Source: Siphonodentalium dalli (taxonomy: Eukaryota > Mollusca > Scaphopoda > Gadilida > Siphonodentaliidae). Taken from it: a stretch of DNA of 64,000 bases. Both the position numbers and the translations under genes were made by a program. Shown one piece after another: positions 33,811-44,657 of this stretch. Location: NCBI GenBank assembly GCA_032622095.1, contig CP136063.1, positions 214,911,982-214,975,981 of the forward strand. The letters are read 5' to 3'. The notes beneath the pieces were generated by a model. It saw only the letters and a program-made list of their open reading frames with translations, did not search any database and had not been told where the DNA came from. Position 1 is the first letter of the stretch; the number at the start of each line of letters is the position of its first letter.

Positions 33811-33880
33811 GCAGCCCGCTATTAAAAGCGGGCATTACGTAATTTACGTTCAACACTGCAGCCTGCTTTAGCGGGCAGAT
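33811..33880 (+). repeat. Two tandem hairpin units
   Basis: gttcaacaccgcagcccgct then aaaagcgggca, followed by gttcaacactgcagcctgct and ttagcgggca. Each unit folds (cccgct/agcggg). Confidence 0.65.
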
Positions 33881-34615
33881 CTAAATTTTCTGGAGTGACA
33901 GGGAATAATACGATATTTACAGGGATATACAAATGAACTTATTGGTTAGTGACTTGAATATCCTTTGGGTGATATTCTGTATGATTACTAATTGATTGGT
34001 GCATACTCAGAGTCGCAGACCTAACATGTACGGCCATAAAGAGATATTCCCAGTCTAAATATAGATAGCACCTGCATGATGTCACAATTACTAGTTTTGG
34101 GGTTGACTAAAAATGTTGACAAAACACTGCAGACAGGTGTGGTGTTTTGAGTCACATACTGATTTGGTTGATTTATTGTTTATCACAAACACATACCGAC
34201 GTTTATGAAATAAAGAATATTATGTTGCCCATTCTAACAATGTTTTATTTGTGGTATCCATCTATTATCCCCTATTTTGGATGCAATGAAAATCATCGCA
34301 CTGCAGTGATGCCATTTAAATAATAGTAGACAGGATGCATGTTATAAGCATGACATTGATGTACATGCACATTATGGGAACGCGATGAGGACATTTGTAG
34401 TTGTTTTATTTGGAAAGTTACTCATAATTCACCAGAATAATAACAAGTTAATAAATGTGGACCTGAATGTGGGGAAATGTGTCTATTTCGATCAATTAAA
34501 GACTTTTTGTGCATATTAGGGTAGTACTGGTCTGTTCATGTCACTGTACTCATTGCATACCTACTAATTACATTCCTAATCACCACATATGCTGAAACTA
34601 GGGCATGTGATGCAT
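33881..34615. other. No gene recognised
   Basis: No supported feature. Confidence 0.4.
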
Positions 34616-34792
34616 ACAGTAATGCCCTAAATAATCGACTCCTTCAGCACAGCAGAATTATGGGTAATTTTTCTCTCAGTGAGAACTTTCCGATGAATGC
34701 CAACAAGCCATATTTCCGACTAAATCCTGAAAAATTACCCATAATTCTGCTGTGCTGTGCTGAAGGAGTCGATTATTTAGGGCATTACTGTA
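34616..34792 (+). mobile_element. P MITE, left-arm deletion, variant stem
   Basis: TAcagtaatgccc to ggcattactgTA. The usual ccttaaccacagc is ccttcagcacagc on the left and gctgtgctgaagg on the right: the same change on both arms. Confidence 0.9.
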
Positions 34793-35122
34793 GATAATGA
34801 TAACTAACTATTTGAAAGTGAGTTTGGTCCATACTTTTGATGAATATTGCAAATCAAATTAACTGGAACAGTGTTTATTGAGTTCAAACATATTTTACGC
34901 ACCTGTTCACACCTGACATGCATTACCATGGTGACATCACCACAATTACATGACGTCATAAATCAGCAGGTGATGCAAATTGATGGGTGAACATCATTGG
35001 TCATGACACTATATATATTGGTTTTAATACCTATCATATATATAAATACTAGTATGAATGCCCTACATCTGAGACGCAGAATTTCCATATATACTGCTGT
35101 AAACCCGGTGTCATAACCAATT
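34793..35122. other. No gene recognised
   Basis: No supported feature. Confidence 0.4.
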
Positions 35123-35339
35123 TACGGTAATGCTCTAAATAATCAACTCCTTAACCACAGCAGAATTATGGGTTACTCTTCATGATTTAGTCGGAAATAT
35201 GGCTTGTTGCCATTCATCGGAAAGCTCTCAGTGAGAGCTTTCCAATGAATGGCAACAAGCCATATTTCCGACTAAATCCTGAAAAGTTACCCATAATTCT
35301 GCTGTGGTTAAGGAGTCGATTATTTAGGGCATTACTGTA
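35123..35339 (+). mobile_element. P MITE, full length
   Basis: TAcggtaatgctctaaataa to ggcattactgTA, centre gctctcagtgagagc. Confidence 0.9.
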
Positions 35340-35622
35340 CTTAAGTAAATTCGGTGGTGAAAGTGTTAACTCAAAACTTAGCCTGCTTTTATGAACCTCA
35401 GCAGTCCGCCGGTTGGGGTGCGTAGGGGGGGGGGGGGGGTGATGTTAGCTTCGAGAGCTCCAGTAAACAAAACTGCGCTCATGTTTCTAGGCTTATGACG
35501 TGAGTGTACTCGGTTGGGGATAGCATGAATTCTGTCCTCAAGTGATATGCTTCTGCCCTCACGCAATGGCTGTAACTTGTCAACTTGTCAGACAGTAGCC
35601 AATAAAGCCTGAAAAGCACTCC

Positions 35623-35800
35623 TTAACCTTTTATAAGATTATATATTGGAATGGTCTATTATTCATTTGAAGGGATGCTCAGGTAATATAAGCAGATGAC
35701 GGATAGACGAAAAGATAATATAAGTGCAGAAGGATTTCTAATAATTGGTAGTTTGTTGAACTTATTCTCTGAACATTTACTAAGAGAACTACACGTTAAT
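35623..35800 (-). mobile_element. B4, inverted, partial
   Basis: TTAAccttttataagattat, ggaatggtctattattcatt and gaacttattctctgaacatt read as the reverse of other B4 copies. It faces a second B4 about 65 bp away. The preceding 280 bp hold only a G17 run at about 35426. Confidence 0.6.
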
Positions 35801-35866
35801 GATTATTTAGGAAAGAAATGGTTATTTGTTGTATTGTTAACCTAATCACTCTTTTGTATTATGGAG

Positions 35867-36123
35867 CCAAACCCTTTCTTTAGTAAATACTCATTGATGA
35901 GTAGTTTCCTTAGGAAATGTTCAGATAATAAGTTCAACTAATGAACATATTATCTAAATATTTCCCACCAAAGATAATGAATTCTTCTGAATTTGTATTA
36001 TCTTTTCTATGACGTCTGCTTTATATATATTTCCTGAAAATCCTTTCAAATGTATAATAGAACATTCCAACTTATAATTTTATAAGTGAATGGGAAAAAA
36101 CATTTAGTATGGAAAGGGTTTAA
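35867..36123 (+). mobile_element. B4 element, complete
   Basis: ccctttctttagtaaatact, ctcattgatgagtagtttcc, attccaacttataattttat and agtatggaaagggtttaa. Confidence 0.75.
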
Positions 36124-36239
36124 TAAGAGCATCACTTTAGCTTTCTCCCATCAACATCATTTCTACTAGTATCTAAAACAGAAGGACTCACCAACATCAT
36201 AGCATTATAGCAGGATCAGCTTACCAGATTTGAGATATA

Positions 36240-36420
36240 AATTATTTCATGTTGTAGAGAAATGTGCGGCTGAAGCAACCATGGGCAAGGAATTTCAAGC
36301 CATAGGGACATGGGTAGCTGAATCAACCATGAGCAAGGAGGCACAAGTTTCAGAAAGGCCACATTGTTTTAATGGTCACAGATATAACATAAATAATGAA
36401 AAAATAGAATTTTGGTAATC
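36240..36420 (+). repeat. Distant relative of the P-flanked cassette block
   Basis: ggccacattgttttaatggt, gacataaata-like ataacataaataatgaaaa and ttttagcacttaa resemble 22205-22300 (ggtcacattgttttaatcag, gacataaatactgaaaagga). No P copies flank it. Confidence 0.4.
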
Positions 36421-37336
36421 AAATAAGATTTTAGCACTTAAAAAGGATTATGCAATAATTCTGTTTCTTGATATTTTATGATGTTTGAAAGGCCACTTTC
36501 TGCCCCTCCCCCCATGGCCCCCTTGGTGGAGAGCAGGAGGGGCAAGTGCCCCCTTCTGGCCCCCCTGATCCCACACCCTGCATGGAGAAATTCTTTACCT
36601 GATTGAAGTACATTTGCAAACAACTGTTGCCATTGAGTGCCGTTACGGGAGGGTTAACATATGAAATTTCAGCAGTGAAATCAAACCCATACTGCATTCT
36701 CGTGCAGGCAGCCAGTCTAATCCAGGATACCTGACGTATAGAATATTAGTGCTAATCTGTTTATTAGACTAGTACCTAGCCTGACTTGGACCGCACCCAA
36801 ATCACAGTGAAAGGCCATCATTTCAAACATTTGCCTACCTATAACAATATCTTTGTCTTCCGCGAAGTTAACTAGAAATTATTTTTTTTTCATTATGACT
36901 GACGAACAGGGATCTTGTTATCCAAATGAAATCGGCACTTGTTCTCTATCTAAAGAAAATAATCTCCCTCTGTCCAAAGCGTTTATCACAAGTTAATTTA
37001 TAAAATGGCAAAAAAGTATAAAAATAATTGAAATCTAGATGTAATGTAAGATGCAATCATGGTAGAATGGCCCACTTGGGACTATGTATTTTTAAGTTTT
37101 GTTCACTTTCATTTGCCTCCTGGTGCCGTTTTATGTATTTTTAGTTACCTTGGTTTTAGGAAGGTAATCTTGAACACAGCTGTTACCCGCTCTTTCTAAT
37201 CAAAGTTTTTGTTAACTTTCATTTTGCTAACTTCAACCCTTGTCTTCGTCATATCCATGAACCACCATTATATACACCTCCTGGATGCCATCACCGTAAT
37301 TGGAATTACTGTGTTAGATCTTTGGTTGTTTTTATA
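36421..37336. other. No gene; C-rich patch at 36500-36580
   Basis: gcccctccccccatggcccc and gcccccttctggcccccctg resemble the ends of hAT-type MITEs such as the one at 61.8 kb, but I find no paired terminus. Remainder unassigned. Confidence 0.35.
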
Positions 37337-38141
37337 CCTCATTTGCAGAATGAGGTCTCCAGACTGAGAGGGTGAATGTAGTGATGCTATCCCACACTGT
37401 GGGCTAGCGTCACCACATTCACCCTCTGGGAGCCTCATTCTGCTCAGGCCTCAACTGCTATGACAGATCTAGGATCAGATTGAAGTTCACAAGTTGAAGT
37501 TGGTGATGTTCACCCATTTATAGTCACCTCGATTATGCATTTTGTCTTCTGCAAATTAGGGGATATAGAAACTGAGCAGAAGGGAAATAGTAACTAAAAC
37601 AATGTTAATTTGACTCTATAGATACTTCCCAGAAGATGAGGCCTAAGCAGAATGAGGTCCCCAGAGGGTGAGTATGGTGATGTTAGCACGCTGTGCAGGA
37701 TAGTATCACTTAACCCTTTACTCAATAGAACGGCCCTGTGCCAATGCATTCTCTTATATATGCGAGTCGACCATAGGTCGCCTCGCATATATAAGAGAAT
37801 GCATTGGCTTAACACATTAAAAATTATAAAATTGTTAAAGAATGTAAGAAAAAATGGTAATTTTTTTTTAGGCCAATGCATTCTCTTATATATGCGAGGC
37901 GACCTATGGTCGACTCGCATATATAAGAGAATGCATTGGCACAGGGCATAACTGTAACAATCACAATGTGGTCAAGGAGCCGGTTCCAATGATATCCATA
38001 TTTGTATGGTTTTATTGAGACAGACCCAAGATAATTTAGGCTGTTGAAGCTTTATTTGGCCGGTTTTGGCCGGTTTGTTGGGTAAAGGGTTAATTCACCC
38101 TCTTGGGACCTCATTCTGCAAACAAACTATATCCAGGCTTT
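37337..38141 (+). mobile_element. E element interrupted by B2
   Basis: catttgcagaatgaggtctc at the left, full interior, atagtatcact before the B2 and ttcaccctcttgggacctc after it, ending atatccaggctt. Confidence 0.8.
37710..38093 (-). mobile_element. B2 nested in E
   Basis: TTAAccctttactcaataga, mirrored hairpins at about 37740 and 37873 with a short spacer, tail, and end gttgggtaaagggTTAA. Removing it with one TTAA restores the E string cactTAAttcaccctc (consensus cactaaattcaccctc). Confidence 0.9.
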
Positions 38142-38862
38142 GTCTTTATAGTTACCGGGAACTGTTTGATGTTCTGACAGGGAAGTTTATAACATTGAAA
38201 AAACAATGCAGCTAATGATATTTCTCAGTTAACACTTTCATGACGGGAGCTTCCTTAATTTTTGCGAAAACCCTGTGCCAATGCATTCTCTTGTATATAC
38301 GATTTGACCATAGGTCACCTCGCATATATAAGAGAATGTATTGGCCTAACAAATTTTATATTATTTTTTATAATTGTTAAAAAATGTCAGATAAATTGAT
38401 AAAAAATGATAAAAAAATTGTTAAAGAATTTCAGAAAAAAATGATGAAAATTGTTATAGAATGTAAGAAAATATGATAAAAAATGAAAAAAATTGTAAAA
38501 GAATGTAAAAAAAATTTATAACAAAAATTATAGGCCAATGCATTCTCTTATATATGCGAGGCGGCCCATGGTTGACTCGCATATATAAGAGAATGCATTG
38601 GCACAGGGTCTTTAATGTTGCGCCAGTGCAGCTCCCATCATGAAAGAGTTAATACCTGTTCCTTTACAATGTATTTCACAGTTACTAAGGTGAAGGTCCA
38701 AGCTTGATATTGCATGATTTAGTTGACTTTGGTGTGCCGTTTTTACTTTGCTTCACTTACAATAATTGAATTTCTCCCGGGTAATCAATTCAACAGCTCA
38801 GAACATAAAAAAGTTTCCAGGTTTTAAAAGGGTTGAATATGATCTCTAACAGTCTTAAGGCA
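38142..38862 (-). mobile_element. K element interrupted by B1
   Basis: gggaactgtttgatgttctg at the left, gattgcatgattt-like atattgcatgatttagttga, gaatttctcccgggtaatca and aaagtttccaggtttt at the right match the reverse of 985-1343. Confidence 0.6.
38229..38652 (+). mobile_element. B1 ends with B2-type interior (hybrid)
   Basis: TTAAcactttcatgacgggag and gcagctcccatcatgaaaga-gTTAA are B1 ends. Both hairpin centres (tttgaccataggtcacc, ggcggcccatggttgac) and the long aaagaatgtaagaaa spacer are of the B2/B3 type. Confidence 0.85.
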
Positions 38863-38941
38863 GAATCAAGATTTATGGTATGATATATCAGGTACCCAGC
38901 TTTGGAACAGTGTTCGGTCCGAATAGTCAAACATATTCAAA

Positions 38942-39447
38942 TACAGTAATGCTCTAAATAATCGACTCTTAACCACATCAGAATTATGGGTCATTTTTCA
39001 GGATTTAGTCGGAAATATGGCTTGTTGCCATTCATCGGAAAGCTCTCAGTGGGGGGGGGGGGGGGTATGCAAGGGGAGAGAGTGGCCTAGAATGGTCTGT
39101 TTTAGGCACCTGAAGTGACTTTCTCAACAGGTGTGATGTAAGCCTGAGTTAGTGTGCCTGTCATTTGCAGAATGAGGTCCCCAGAGGGTGAATTTGGTGA
39201 AGCTATCCCGCATAGTGGGCTAGCATCACTAAATTCACCTTCTGGGGACCTCATTCTGCTTAGGACTCATCTTCTCTGGAAAGTTTCTTTATTATAAAAT
39301 TTCTATAGAAACGTCTTCTCACTTCTTCTCACTTCTCACTGAGAGCTTTCCGATGAATGGCAACAAGCCATATTTCCGACTAAAACCTGAATAATTACCC
39401 ATAATTCTGCTGTGGTTAAGGAGTCGATTATTTAGGGCATTACTGTA
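38942..39447 (+). mobile_element. P MITE split by other DNA
   Basis: Left arm 38942-39051 (TAcagtaatgctctaaataa to gctctcagt) and right arm about 39337-39447 (ctcactgagagctttccgat to ggcattactgTA) flank ~285 bp containing a G14 run and an E fragment. Confidence 0.75.
39141..39330 (+). mobile_element. E fragment inside P
   Basis: agcctgagttagtgtgcctg, gaatgaggtccccagagggt, tggggacctcattctgctta and tctggaaagtttctttatta. Confidence 0.65.
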
Positions 39448-40077
39448 TCTTTCTCAATACTCATCATTTTAAATTTCATGAAATTGTCTCCTTTCAGTAT
39501 CAGGGATGGCTCCCTGGCTGATTCAAGGGGAGCTGTTTTAGCTCTCCTGCAGGCCTGTTTTCTTTCGAGAACTTCACTTGCTCCAAAGATTAAACTTGAA
39601 GTGGTCACATTTCGCTGTTTCTGTGTAATCATAGGCCACTAGTCATTTCCTGCAAAGTTTAAATAGTGTCAAAACTAAATTATAAAAAGTGTAGTAGGTA
39701 CTAGATTTCATGATGAAGGAAGTACATTTTGATGGCATTTTATTTCTGGGCTCTTCGACACACTTTAGTTATATCGTTGCATAAACCTGGTTACATACGT
39801 CCATCTGCATGAGTCACCAGTGCCTAATATATGTACCCTTATTTCTATGTTTAAACTGATCAAAACTCAACTAACTTGGTCTATCTACACTCATGGTGGG
39901 GAATCATGTGGATTCGAAGGTGGTGAGTACCACGCATACAAAATGGCCGATGGGAGTGTAAATGCACAAAAACATAATATATGGGGAACTGACACAAAAC
40001 ATAGCATGTTGACTGTTACGAGCATACGTTAGTTTATTTTTGAAATAAGTTGATACCTTATTTGTTGTTTTTTTCTA
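39448..40077. other. No gene recognised
   Basis: No supported feature. Confidence 0.4.
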
Positions 40078-40175
40078 TAACATTCTGACCAAAGTTGGCA
40101 GTCGGAAGTGTGTGGAACACACCAGTCCATGCATCTTGGAGAATCCTTCGACTGGCCACTTTGGTCAGAATGTTA
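40078..40175. repeat. 98 bp hairpin
   Basis: taacattctgaccaaagttg and gcagtcg pair with cgactggccactttggtcag and aatgtta. Single copy; possible small MITE. Confidence 0.7.
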
Positions 40176-40538
40176 GAGCAAACTATTATATAAATGTGAA
40201 TTTGGACACAAATGGGGTATCGGCTTGTTTGAAAAATAGTATAGCATCTGGTCGTAGCTGACAAAATACTATGTAATATCCTATATAGTTTATTACCTTT
40301 TTCCTTGTTTCCGGTCGCTTTTGCGATTTCTCGGCCATGTTGAGTGATACTCATCAACTCGAAACCACATATTCCCCAAAGTGTACACTATGTAGTTGTA
40401 CTTGTACTGCTGTGAAGATTGTACTAAAACTGCTCCATGTCAAATTTCTCATATAAGAATAGCAAGTCTGAGTATAAGCCTGGAGCCAACCTGGAGGTTT
40501 CAAATTGGGAGAAGCCACTTCTCTGTTTGGTTTTTAGG
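40176..40538. other. No gene recognised
   Basis: No supported feature. Confidence 0.4.
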
Positions 40539-40733
40539 GAGAAGTGTACTGTTATTAGGGAGAAGTGTACTGTTATTAGGGAGAAGTGTACTGTTATTAG
40601 GGAGAAGTGCACTGTTATTAGGGAGAAGTGTACTGTTATTAGGGAGAAGTGTACTGTTATTAGGGAGAAGTGTACTGTTATTAGGGAGAAGTGTACTGTT
40701 ATTAGGGAGAAGTGTACTGTTAGGGAGAAGTAA
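40539..40733 (+). repeat. 21 bp minisatellite, about nine units
   Basis: gggagaagtgtactgttatta repeats in register with one unit altered (gtgcactg) and the last truncated. Because 21 is a multiple of three, long frames stay open in several phases on both strands. These are not genes. Confidence 0.95.
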
Positions 40734-40829
40734 CAATGACTGAAGTTCAACATACACTATCAACATCACCCTTCATTGATCCAATAAGTATCATGCATCA
40801 CAAGAACACATCTATAAAACCATTATAAT

Positions 40830-41063
40830 CAAGCCTTGAAATAGTGTGTCTGTCATTTGCAGAATGACGTCCCCAGAGGGTGAATTTAGTTACCCATAAT
40901 TCTGCTGTGGTTAAGCAGGACCTCATTCTGCTTACACCTCAGCAGAATGAGGTTCCCAGAGGGTGAATTTGGTGATGCTAGCCCGCTATGCGGGGTAGCA
41001 TCACTAAATTCACCCTCTGGGGACCTCATTCTGCAAATGACAGACACACTATTTCAAGGCTTG
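40830..41063 (+). mobile_element. E element with 8 bp target duplication
   Basis: caagccttgaaatagtgtgt to acactatttcaaggcttg, flanked on both sides by ATTATAAT (40822-40829 and 41064-41071). It carries a 27 bp P scrap (acccataattctgctgtggt at about 40892) inside. Confidence 0.9.
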
Positions 41064-41071
41064 ATTATAAT

Positions 41072-41240
41072 TAATGAGTAAAAACACCAAAAAAAATCAG
41101 TAATTATACTTCAAATATGGTGTTGGGACATAATGCATGCTGGCATATGAGAGAGAAGTCACGCCTCCATGGGACAAATATAGGGAGAAGTGGCACATTT
41201 AAGGGAGAATGTCTCCCAAGGCGTCCTTTAGTCTGATACC
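41072..41240 (+). repeat. Dispersed repeat, occupied-site copy
   Basis: taatgagtaaaaacaccaaa, acttcaaatatggtgttggg, catatgagagagaagtcacg and gggagaatgtctcccaagg match 3322-3470. Confidence 0.6.
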
Positions 41241-41358
41241 TTTTATAAGAGCTCAGACTGGAGGACATCGTCGTAAACTAAATTTGAAGTGACCGACCCA
41301 ATTGAGATGATGTAGGACAACATGACTTGAAGGGTGTTTTGCTTCAATCTAAATAGAT

Positions 41359-41569
41359 TTAACACTTCCATGACTTGAGTTTCCTGAAAATTTGCGAAAA
41401 CACTGCTATTAAAATGCATTCAATGGTCTAACAATATTTATCTTTACCAGGTAAGCCAGTGCATTCTCTTATGTGAGACTCCCTATGGGAGACTCGCATA
41501 TATAAGAGAATGCACTGGCGCATGATCTTTAGTGCTGCACCAGCGCAGCTCCCATCATGAAAGGGTTAA
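41359..41569 (+). mobile_element. B1 element, first hairpin eroded
   Basis: TTAAcacttccatgacttga, aaaatgcattcaatggtcta in place of hairpin 1, an intact hairpin 2 and end cccatcatgaaagggTTAA. Confidence 0.8.
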
Positions 41570-42467
41570 ATTTAACAATTAACTTTTAATTTAACATTTA
41601 TTCAAAGGAAATTGTTATGGACCACCCAATGCAAGTAAAACAAAAACACCACTGAGTGCATAAATAGATGCATGATAGCACCCATTCAGATGCTTCAGAG
41701 AACATTATATATGTTCTTGTGTCTGTTGGATAATTTTTCATTTACCTCAGTTACTCAATTCAAGAACAGTTGGACTCGCCTGCCACATATGTTTAACTCA
41801 TATTTTTTAATAGTTACTTATGAAAAAAACCTAAATTATTTTCTTCAATTGAAGAACCCAGTATGTATTTAGCATTTTGTAATTATATTTGAATTGGACA
41901 AATTATTTTGTCATTAAGAAGCTAGCTTGTGGTCGGTTGCCGATTATTAGTTGTGCGTATTTCCACCAAAGTGTCGAATAATTTGACTGTTTGCTGATTG
42001 TAATTGTGCAGCACGCTGCGTGAAGTCCCCTGTTGGCCCCACAGGTAATTTTAGATCTAATTTGGCGGAATGCTATTGCATAACTCATTTCTCATCCAGT
42101 TACTTGAAGAATAACATTTTGCGGAGATGCTTTATGAAAAAATTAAGAAACAATGTCATTCTTATTTTCTGCCATTTACAATCATAAACTATCTTTGTTT
42201 TAAAACATTTATCACATTAAATAGGATGATGGAAGCTTCATTCAAATGTCAGAAGTACAACATCGTCCATATATTATATTATATCATAATTTTTAACCCT
42301 TACGCCCATTACAGAAGTTGTGCCATCAATGCATCGAATACAATTCAATTAGATCTGATGAAAGTTTAATAAAACCAAGTTTTGAAACAGACAGTTGTAC
42401 TTTATTTGTTGTGTTGATTAGAGATTTCAACAACGTCATGACTTGAACTTCACGTGCGATGACATAT
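41570..42467. other. No gene recognised
   Basis: AT-rich, no supported feature. Confidence 0.4.
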
Positions 42468-42687
42468 TTAACCCTTCCATGCTGGAGCTTCCTCAGATTT
42501 TGTGAAAACCCTGTGCCAATGCATTCTCTTATATATGTGAATCTCCAATAGGAAATAAGCTAACAATATTTACATTGACCTTGTAAACCAGTGCATTTTA
42601 TTATATATGTGAGGCTTCCTATGGGAGACTCGCATATATAAGAGAATGTACTGGCACAGGATCTTTAACGCTGCACCAGCACAGCAA
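42468..42687 (+). mobile_element. B1, right end lost
   Basis: TTAAcccttccatgctggag, first hairpin eroded, second intact, then atctttaacgctgcaccagc and acagca before unrelated sequence. Confidence 0.75.
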
Positions 42688-43061
42688 ACATTCATTATTG
42701 GAGAACTATCAATAATGAATATAAGAACGGTGTTTATCTTTTTCTCCATGTTCTTGTTATAGTGATTATAGTTATATGTTTTTGCAGACTTTTTAGATTT
42801 TTTGCACATTTACCCACTGCGAGTGCCTTGGGTCCCTTTAATACTGGCGTTTCTGGCTGACCATTTAATTGGGTCCATCATATGATTCATATCATAAAGC
42901 TAGTGGTCTTGATGCCAGTGGGTGGCCGCGTGATGAACCGGAGTCCAGATTCCAATCAAATTCTCGTTACCATGGTAAAAATCCATATTTGTTCATTTCA
43001 AATTATGTAATAATTGAAACGAACTTAATCAGCTGGACTTGCTATATTGACATTATGATGG
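42688..43061. other. No gene recognised
   Basis: No supported feature. Confidence 0.4.
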
Positions 43062-43070
43062 AAACATAAG

Positions 43071-44306
43071 CCTGAGTTTAGTGTGTCTGTCATATGTAGA
43101 ATGAGGTCCCCAGAGGGTGAATTTATTGATGCTATCCAGCATAGTGGGCTAGCATCACTAACTTCATCCACTGAGGAGCTCATTCTGCTTTAATAGGCCT
43201 CAACTTCTCTGGAAAGTTTCTTTATAATCAAATTTCTGTATAAACATCTTCACATAGATTTTATTTGTCCCCCGACGTTTCCGTCGGAGGACTATAGAAA
43301 TGACCCTCGTCCGTCCGTCCGTGCGTCCGTGCGTCCGTGCGTCCGTGTGTCCGTGCGTCCGAGATTGGGTACCTTCATGGTGTAATCAACTCCTCCTACA
43401 GTTTTAAACGTAGAGATTTGAAACTCTGGGATATTGTTCCTAACATGTTGGTGATTTGCAACATCTATAAAGCTAATCAAAAATATAATTTTTTCCATAT
43501 TTTTGGGGGGGTTTTCGACTTAGAAAATTTGGAACATTTTTGCCTTTTGGATGAGATTGGGTACCTTCATGGTGTAATCAACTCCTCCTACAGTTTTAAA
43601 TGTAGAGATTTGAAACTCTGGGATATTGTTCCTAACATGTTGGTGATTTGCAACATCTATATAGCTAATCAAAAATATCATTTTTTCCATATTTTTGGGG
43701 GGTTTTCGACTTAGAAAATTTTGAACATTTTTGCCTTTTGGATGAGATTGGGTACCTTCATGGTGTAATCAACTCCTCCTACAGTTTTAAATGTAGAGAT
43801 TTGAAACTCTGGGATATTGTTCCTAACATGTTGGTGATTTGCAACATCTATATAGCTAATACAAAAATATCATTTTTTTCGTGTTTGCATGCATTTGTTC
43901 ATCGGGTTGTTTTGTCCAAGAAATTTTGCGGTGGTTTGCAACATCTATATACTGTATAACATTGTTGCAAATAGTATCCTACAAACAAATCCAATCATGA
44001 AGTTTACCACTCGAGTCGGGGGACATGTGGTCTGCGACCTTTTATTCTTTTTTAGTTTAGTTTCTCTATATCCCCAAATTGGCAGACGACATATTGCATA
44101 ATCAAGGTTCCAAATAGGTGTACATCACAATATTCACCATTTGGTAACCTCGATCTGAGTCTATGTATCCTATAGCAGATGAGCCCATACAGAATGAGGT
44201 CCCGAGAGGGTGAGTTTGGTGATGCTAGCCTGCTATGTGGGTTAACATCACTAAATTCACCTTCTGGGGACCTCATTCTGCTAATGACAGGCACACTAAA
44301 CTCAGG
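43071..44306 (+). mobile_element. E element, full length, interrupted by F
   Basis: cctgagtttagtgtgtctgt to aggcacactaaactcagg, flanked by AAACATAAG at 43062-43070 and 44307-44315. The E portion is ~476 bp once the inner element is excluded. Confidence 0.85.
43266..44025 (+). mobile_element. F element nested in E, three ~188 bp units
   Basis: TGTCCCCCGAC at 43266 and GTCGGGGGACA ending at 44025 are perfect 11 bp inverted ends. Inside: a gtccgtgc microsatellite (about 43309-43360) and three units starting gagattgggtaccttcatgg at about 43360, 43554 and 43743. Open frames here are repeat-derived. Confidence 0.7.
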
Positions 44307-44362
44307 AAACATAAGCAGCTGACTTACCAACATAGAAGCGTAACCTGATGAAGTTAGTAGCA

Positions 44363-44550
44363 TACAGTAATGCCCTAAGTAATCGACTCCATAACCACAG
44401 CAGAATTATGGGTAACTTTTCAGGATTTAGTCGGAAATATGGCGAGAGCTTTCCGATGAATGGCAACAAGCCATATTTCCGACTAAATCCTGAAAAGTTA
44501 CCCATAATTCTGCTGTGGTTATGGAGTCGATTACTTAGGGCATGACTGTA
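44363..44550 (+). mobile_element. P MITE, left-arm deletion
   Basis: TAcagtaatgccctaagtaa to ggcatgactgTA. Both arms share the variant ctccataacc / ggttatggag. Confidence 0.9.
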
Positions 44551-44657
44551 GGAGCGATGTAACATACTGTCATTGTCACCGTAAGTCTATTAATTGTAAG
44601 GGTCAGATTGCAGTGGACCTGGGCCTCCTGTCATGATCACCATGACATAGTGATATA

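Noticed and set aside
36482-36600. C-rich patch as a hAT-type MITE
   Set aside because: Resembles MITE ends, but no second terminus or target duplication could be found.
40539-40733. CRISPR-like spacing of repeats
   Set aside because: Units are contiguous with no spacers, and the sequence is eukaryotic in character.
40396-40769. Overlapping open frames of 89-115 codons on both strands
   Set aside because: All are translations of the 21 bp minisatellite, which keeps several phases open.
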